Shown: positions 21,900 to 25,995 of the stretch, piece by piece
How the letters are laid out: each line of letters begins with the position of its first letter
Position numbering within the stretch: the first letter of the stretch is position 1
NCBI GenBank assembly: GCA_002396505.1
Contig: DGYA01000121.1
Coordinates: 21,489 to 47,483 of the forward strand
Origin: Cyanobacteria bacterium UBA5018
Lineage (GTDB): Bacteria; Cyanobacteriota; Cyanobacteriia; PCC-6307; Cyanobiaceae
Direction of reading: 5' to 3'
DNA length: 25,995 nucleotides
Made by a program: the position numbers and the translations under genes
The notes under the pieces: generated by a model
Seen by the model: only the letters and a program-made list of their open reading frames with translations
Databases searched by the model: none
What the model was told of the DNA's origin: nothing

Positions 21900-22943
21900 G
21901 TGAACCGCTTAGTCCCGCTCCGCAGTTTCCTGAGTAGCCTTGCCAATCGATCGATTGGCTACGCCCAATTGCTGGCGGCCCTGCTGTGCTTCGGCCAGCA
22001 ATCCGCCTGGGCCAGCCACAAGCTGATCGATTACCAGGGCAAGGTTTTTTTGCAGCGCAAGCAAAGCCAAGGTTGGGCCACCCCAACTCAGGTGCGTCGC
22101 AGGGGTGTGTCGGTGGTATCAGAAGATCGCATTGAGGTAAAGCTCGATTCTTTCGCCATGATGCGCTGTGGTGGCGGCGCCAAAGAGCTCAAAACAGTTG
22201 ATCCGGGTGCAACCTGGCCAGTGAGCCGCTTTTGCCGCAGCGAGGAGATTCTCAGACTGGCCTCCAGGACAGCTGAACAGTTGGGAGGAAGCAATGAGCG
22301 GATCCCCTACCTAATTGAACCAAGGGCCACCACCGTGCTGGGCACCCCAGTGCCATTGCGCTGGAATCCGGTGGCGGGGGTGAAGGGGTATCAATTGTGG
22401 CTGCTGCGTGAACGGGATCGCCAGCTGCTCTGGGGCAGCCGGGTGGAAAAAAGCAACAGCACCCTGCTGCCAAAGAGCGTGGAGCTAATGCCTGGGGAGA
22501 GCTACTTGGTGGTGATAGAGGCAGATAACGGCAGCTCCTCCCAACTCGATGCAGGAGCCGCCGGCCAGGGTTTCCGGCGAGCCAGCCAAGCGGAGCAACT
22601 GAACCTGGCCCGCCAAGCGGCCCGCCAAGCGGCCAGCCTGGCTCACCAGAAGCTCGACCCGGAGGCGGCCGTGCTGCTGCAGGCAGACCTGCTCAGCCAG
22701 GCCGGCCTTTACGCCGCCGCCATCACCAGCCTCGAACAGCACCTGCGAAGGCAGGGCAAAACTGTGGGCTTGCTGCTGGAGCTGGGCCAGCTCTACGCCA
22801 GGGTGGGCCTCAACCAACTGGCCTACCAGCGCTACCTCCAGGCCAGCAAGCTGGCCGGCTCTGGCGATGACCCGGACTCCCTGGCGGAAGCGCGGGCGGG
22901 CAGCGAGCGAGCCCAGGAACGGCTGCGAGATCCCCTGCCGTGA
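21900..22943 (+). CDS. Secreted FecR-like/TPR protein preceding the two-partner secretion genes
   Basis: From GTG 21900 the protein is 347 residues; TTG 21819 or GTG 21864 would lengthen it. It begins with a signal peptide (hydrophobic AQLLAALLCFG, then SAWA-S). Next comes a FecR-like beta domain with YQGKVFLQRK, RRRGVSVVSEDRIEVKLDSFAMMRCGGG and a late FCR. An immunoglobulin-like segment follows, with VLGTPVPLRWNPVAGVKGYQLWLL. The last part is helical: repeats of Ala/Gln, then TPR-like units (AAVLLQADLLSQAGLYAAAI, LLLELGQLYARVGLNQLAYQRYLQA). The stop overlaps the transporter start (GTGA), so it is part of the operon. It is probably periplasmic and may assist or sense secretion; that role is inference from context. 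Confidence 0.78.
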   Translation: MNRLVPLRSFLSSLANRSIGYAQLLAALLCFGQQSAWASHKLIDYQGKVFLQRKQSQGWATPTQVRRRGVSVVSEDRIEVKLDSFAMMRCGGGAKELKTVDPGATWPVSRFCRSEEILRLASRTAEQLGGSNERIPYLIEPRATTVLGTPVPLRWNPVAGVKGYQLWLLRERDRQLLWGSRVEKSNSTLLPKSVELMPGESYLVVIEADNGSSSQLDAGAAGQGFRRASQAEQLNLARQAARQAASLAHQKLDPEAAVLLQADLLSQAGLYAAAITSLEQHLRRQGKTVGLLLELGQLYARVGLNQLAYQRYLQASKLAGSGDDPDSLAEARAGSERAQERLRDPLP

Positions 22944-24673
22944 AGTGTCATCGCCCCAAGCCGCTGCAGGCCCAGGTTTTTGGCCTGATCGCCACCTCCA
23001 TGGCGGTGACACCGGCCTGGGGCCAGGCACCGGCCACAGGCTTGCCGGCGTCTTCATTTCCAACGCCGATTGAGCAGCCCAGGCCGCCCAGGCCGCAGCC
23101 TTCGCAACCATCACCCCTGCGGGGCGCCCCCAAGCCGGTACTGCCGGCGCCATCACCGGCCCCAGCGGGGGCAGCCACCATGATCGTGCGCCAGTTCCGC
23201 TACTCCGGCAACACGGTTTTTAGCAATGCCGAACTGGATCGGCTCACCACCAGCTATCTGAACCGGCCGGTGAGCTTCGCCGAACTGGGCAAGGCGCGCG
23301 ACGCCATCACCCAGTTGTATATCGACAAGGGCTACACCACCTCTGGGGCCTATATCCCTATGCAAACCAGCCGTGATGGCCTGGTGGAGATCCGCATCCT
23401 GGAAGGAAAACTCGGAGATATAAAAATAGAAACAACTGGCAGACTAAAGAGCGACTACTTGCGCAGTCGGCTGCTTCGGGCAGGCCGAGGGCCGCTCAAT
23501 GTACCAAGGCTGCTGGAGGAATTGCGGCTACTACAGGCCAGTCCCCTGATCAAGACGATATCGGCCAACCTGTCGGCCAGTCCAGAACCGGGGCTGAGCA
23601 CACTGCGGGTAAAGGCCATCAGCAATCCCTCCTTCCGCTTTGCGGTGGCGATGGACAATGGCCGCAATCCACAAACCGGAAGCTTCCGCCGCGGTATTGA
23701 CCTTGGCGAGGCCAATTTACTGGGCGGAGGCGAAGATCTATCGATCACATACCGCAACAGTGATGGCAGCAACGATCTACTATTGAGCTACCAAACTCCA
23801 CTCAATAGCAGCAATCTCACGCTCACAGCAAGCCATCGCGATCTCTACAGCTGGGTAGTGGCGGAACCGCTCAGCGTATTGAACATCACCTCCCATTATC
23901 AGCAGTGGTTTCTGGGCCTGCGTCAACCGATCATCCAGCGGGTGGACCAGGAACTAGCCCTGGGCATCAGCCTCAACAAACAGGACAACAAGGGGCTGTT
24001 CCTGCAGGGGTTTCCCTATCCGGGCAGGGGTGTGGATAACAACGGAGAGAGCCGAGTCACCACCCTTTCCTTCAGCCAGGACTGGATCCGCCGCCGCAGT
24101 AACGACGTGCTGGCGATTCGTTCAGAGGTTGGCATCGGCCTAAACGGATGGGATACCACCACCCCCTACGACTATGGCGTGGATCCCGACAGTCCAGATG
24201 CCAGCTTCCTACTCTGGCGGGCCGATGGTCAGTATGTGCGCCAGCTGGCCAAGGACACCCTGCTCATCGCCAGAGGCCGCACCCAACTGGCGGATCACCC
24301 CCTACCCTCCGTGGAGCAATTTGGCCTGGGCGGCCTGGGCAGTGTGCAGGGCTACCAGACCAACAGCCTGCTCACCGACAGCGGCCTATTTGGCTCGCTG
24401 GAACTAGCTCTTCCCATCCTGCGATGGCAGCAGATGCGGGGGGTATTGCAATTAGTGCCATTTGCCGCCATCGGAGTTGGCTGGGATGCCGGCCAGGCAC
24501 CCCAACCGGAGACGAATTTACTTTCATCTATTGGCCTCGGCTTACAACTGCGACTGGGGGAGCAATTCTACGCAAGGGTGGACTACGCTCAGCGACTCGG
24601 ACCCACTCCCTATCTGGTTAGTAATTCACAACAGGACCAGGCCCTGCTATTCACGGTTCGCTATGCGCCCTAA
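22940..24673 (+). CDS. TpsB outer-membrane transporter (ShlB/FhaC/HecB family)
   Basis: TpsB proteins are 16-strand outer-membrane barrels that secrete a partner TpsA exoprotein. The 577-aa protein has a signal peptide ending TPAWG-QA. A Pro-rich linker follows (about 40-78), with short cccaggccg DNA repeats. The POTRA_2 domain starts at VRQFRYSGNTVFSNAELD (about 83-156, ending ILEG). A second POTRA/ShlB region has GPLNVPRLLEELRLLQASPL, and the barrel runs to the C-terminal residue pattern LLFTVRYAP. The L6-loop motif, VRGY in typical members, is V469-Q470-G471-Y472 here. It overlaps the FecR-like gene by 4 bases and the TpsA gene by 11 bases. Confidence 0.93.
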   Translation: MKCHRPKPLQAQVFGLIATSMAVTPAWGQAPATGLPASSFPTPIEQPRPPRPQPSQPSPLRGAPKPVLPAPSPAPAGAATMIVRQFRYSGNTVFSNAELDRLTTSYLNRPVSFAELGKARDAITQLYIDKGYTTSGAYIPMQTSRDGLVEIRILEGKLGDIKIETTGRLKSDYLRSRLLRAGRGPLNVPRLLEELRLLQASPLIKTISANLSASPEPGLSTLRVKAISNPSFRFAVAMDNGRNPQTGSFRRGIDLGEANLLGGGEDLSITYRNSDGSNDLLLSYQTPLNSSNLTLTASHRDLYSWVVAEPLSVLNITSHYQQWFLGLRQPIIQRVDQELALGISLNKQDNKGLFLQGFPYPGRGVDNNGESRVTTLSFSQDWIRRRSNDVLAIRSEVGIGLNGWDTTTPYDYGVDPDSPDASFLLWRADGQYVRQLAKDTLLIARGRTQLADHPLPSVEQFGLGGLGSVQGYQTNSLLTDSGLFGSLELALPILRWQQMRGVLQLVPFAAIGVGWDAGQAPQPETNLLSSIGLGLQLRLGEQFYARVDYAQRLGPTPYLVSNSQQDQALLFTVRYAP

Positions 24674-25995
24674 GTTGATCCCTCTAATCCCCAGGTGTAG
24701 CGACAGGTTTCGCCCCAGTTATTGGCCTACCACAAGCAAGGCCTGGCCATCGATCGTGATCCCCACGCTGCTTGCCCTACTGGTGGGCGCCAATGGCGGA
24801 TCGGCAAGAGCCAACGACTCCGTAAGGGCAGACACCACTCTCTCCAGTAATTCGGTGGTGACGCCCAGTACATCTGGCGAAAAAACTACCTATACCATCA
24901 CCGGCGGAACGGCCCGCAACAGTGGCCGTTATTTATTCCATAGTTTTCAAGCCTTCAGCCTGCTGCAAAACGAAATTGGCTATTTCAACAATGCGCCCCA
25001 AATACAAACCATTTTCGGGCGGGTGACGGGCGGAAACCAATCAAATATCGATGGCTTGATCAAGGCCAACGGCACGGCTAATCTCTTCCTGATCAACCCA
25101 AAGGGCATTGTCTTTGGGCCAAATGCCCGCATCGATTTAGGCGGTGCCTTCAAGGCAAGCACAGCTAAGGCACTGGATTTCAATGGACAATTGTTCAGTG
25201 CCGTTAACCCCCAAGATGCACCGCTGTTAACCAGCGATATTGTGCCCGGCCTGCAGTATGGCTCGTCACTAGCCACCCTGAAAAATGAAGCTGTGTTGGT
25301 GGTGAAGGATGGCCAAGAGATCCTGCTAGCTGGCGGCCCGCTCGACACCGTGACCTCCAGCGGAACGCTTACGGCTAATAGAGGCTCGATAACTCTCTCC
25401 AGCGGCACTACCAAGGTGAGTGGGGGGAGTATTCAGGCAGATGGTGGAAATATCACAATTAGTGGCGGCGACATCAAAATCGGCAGCGCCACCGGCCGCA
25501 CTATGTTGCGGGCAGGCAATGCTCAGACCCTCAGCAGCAACAGCGGCGGCATCGACGAAACCGATCCCGCCAGCAACCTCACCCTGCTCGATTCCGCTAT
25601 CAAGCTCACAGCAGGTGAAGGCAAATCGATCGAGGTGTTCTCTGGCACCGCTGCCGCCCCCGGCACCACCATCCTCCGGGCAGCAACAGTTGGCAGCGTT
25701 AATCCGGCCGATCCAAACTCAGTCAATCTCACCACAAGCGGCGGAGGCGGATCAGCCGGCGGTTCCATCGTGGTGGGGGGGGCCTGGACTTCCCCCATTG
25801 ACATTGAAACCAGATCCTCCAAAACAACCCTCAGTACCGGTACTTTCCTCGACGCGAAGGACATTTATATTCGGTCACTCGGTGAAATCAAAGATGACTC
25901 CCAAAAAAATGGCTCAACTAATACAACGGCCGCTTCCCTCTCCCTAAGCCGTGCCGATCTGGCCAATACCAGGCCCTCTGGAGGCAATACCTACT
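24663..25995 (+). CDS. TpsA filamentous-haemagglutinin-type exoprotein, 3' end missing
   Basis: ATG 24663, inside the end of the TpsB gene, opens a frame that stays open to the window edge (444 codons). The product has a signal peptide with hydrophobic IVIPTLLALLVGANGG, cleaved near SARA-ND. The TPS secretion domain follows: GRYLFHSFQAFSL, IFGRVTGGNQSNIDGLI, then ANGTANLFLINPKGIVFGPNARIDLGGAF, with the NPKG motif (145-148) in place of NPNG. After about residue 230 it becomes Gly/Ser/Thr-rich beta-helix-like sequence (SITLSSGTTKVSGGSIQADGGNITISGG). It should be exported by the adjacent TpsB and act at the cell surface as an adhesin or similar; its C-terminal function lies outside this window. 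Confidence 0.93.
   Translation, partial: MRPKLIPLIPRCSDRFRPSYWPTTSKAWPSIVIPTLLALLVGANGGSARANDSVRADTTLSSNSVVTPSTSGEKTTYTITGGTARNSGRYLFHSFQAFSLLQNEIGYFNNAPQIQTIFGRVTGGNQSNIDGLIKANGTANLFLINPKGIVFGPNARIDLGGAFKASTAKALDFNGQLFSAVNPQDAPLLTSDIVPGLQYGSSLATLKNEAVLVVKDGQEILLAGGPLDTVTSSGTLTANRGSITLSSGTTKVSGGSIQADGGNITISGGDIKIGSATGRTMLRAGNAQTLSSNSGGIDETDPASNLTLLDSAIKLTAGEGKSIEVFSGTAAAPGTTILRAATVGSVNPADPNSVNLTTSGGGGSAGGSIVVGGAWTSPIDIETRSSKTTLSTGTFLDAKDIYIRSLGEIKDDSQKNGSTNTTAASLSLSRADLANTRPSGGNTY

Overview
The window is a GC-rich bacterial chromosome segment that reads as an alpha-cyanobacterium of the Synechococcus/Cyanobium type. The evidence is the gene content: a GlpX-type fructose-1,6/sedoheptulose-1,7-bisphosphatase, a plastid-like CcsA cytochrome c assembly protein, ADP-glucose pyrophosphorylase, a short (HisZ-dependent) HisG, and a single LptF/LptG-like permease after lptA and lptB. 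The species assignment is inference; no 16S or marker phylogeny is available here.

Layout. 1-6240 (+): the 3' part of typA, a ~500 bp repeat-rich gap, a DUF309 gene, then an overlapping lptA-lptB-lptF lipopolysaccharide-export operon followed by ccsA. 6490-7165 (-): rpe with a clear rho-independent terminator. 7339-11148 (+): glpX, hemA and glgC, covering the Calvin cycle, the first committed step of tetrapyrrole synthesis, and glycogen synthesis. 11149-11763 is a 615 bp gap with a G-rich strand. 11764-13155 (-) is dnaA, divergent from a DegP/HtrA-type protease lipoprotein (13243-14376, +), which is followed by two overlapping small glycosyltransferase-like genes (TIGR04282 and TIGR04283 types). 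15978-19437 (-): a GNAT acetyltransferase, an MsbA/MdlB-type ABC exporter and hisG. 19473-20866 (+): a glyoxalase II and a RidA protein. 20992-21189 (-): a small unrecognised 65-aa gene. 21372-21445 (+): tRNA-Pro(UGG).

The right end (about 21446-25995) differs from the housekeeping remainder. After the tRNA comes an AT-richer stretch with a 10-bp-periodic array, then a tightly overlapping operon: a secreted FecR-like/TPR protein, a TpsB (ShlB/FhaC) outer-membrane transporter and the start of a TpsA filamentous-haemagglutinin-type exoprotein that runs off the window. This is a two-partner secretion locus and looks like accessory cargo next to a tRNA gene.

The most unusual feature is recurrent: short, degenerate tandem arrays at the edges of unrelated genes. 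There is a 15-bp period downstream of typA, in the last codons of lptA and in the first codons of gloB; an 18-bp period at the start of the TIGR04282 gene; a 19-bp repeat next to rpe; and a 10-bp period downstream of the tRNA. The unit sequences differ but the behaviour is the same. Where arrays enter coding sequence they keep frame and make 5- or 6-residue repeats. A second item to check is a 102-nt inverted-repeat element upstream of the DUF309 gene that could be a small RNA.
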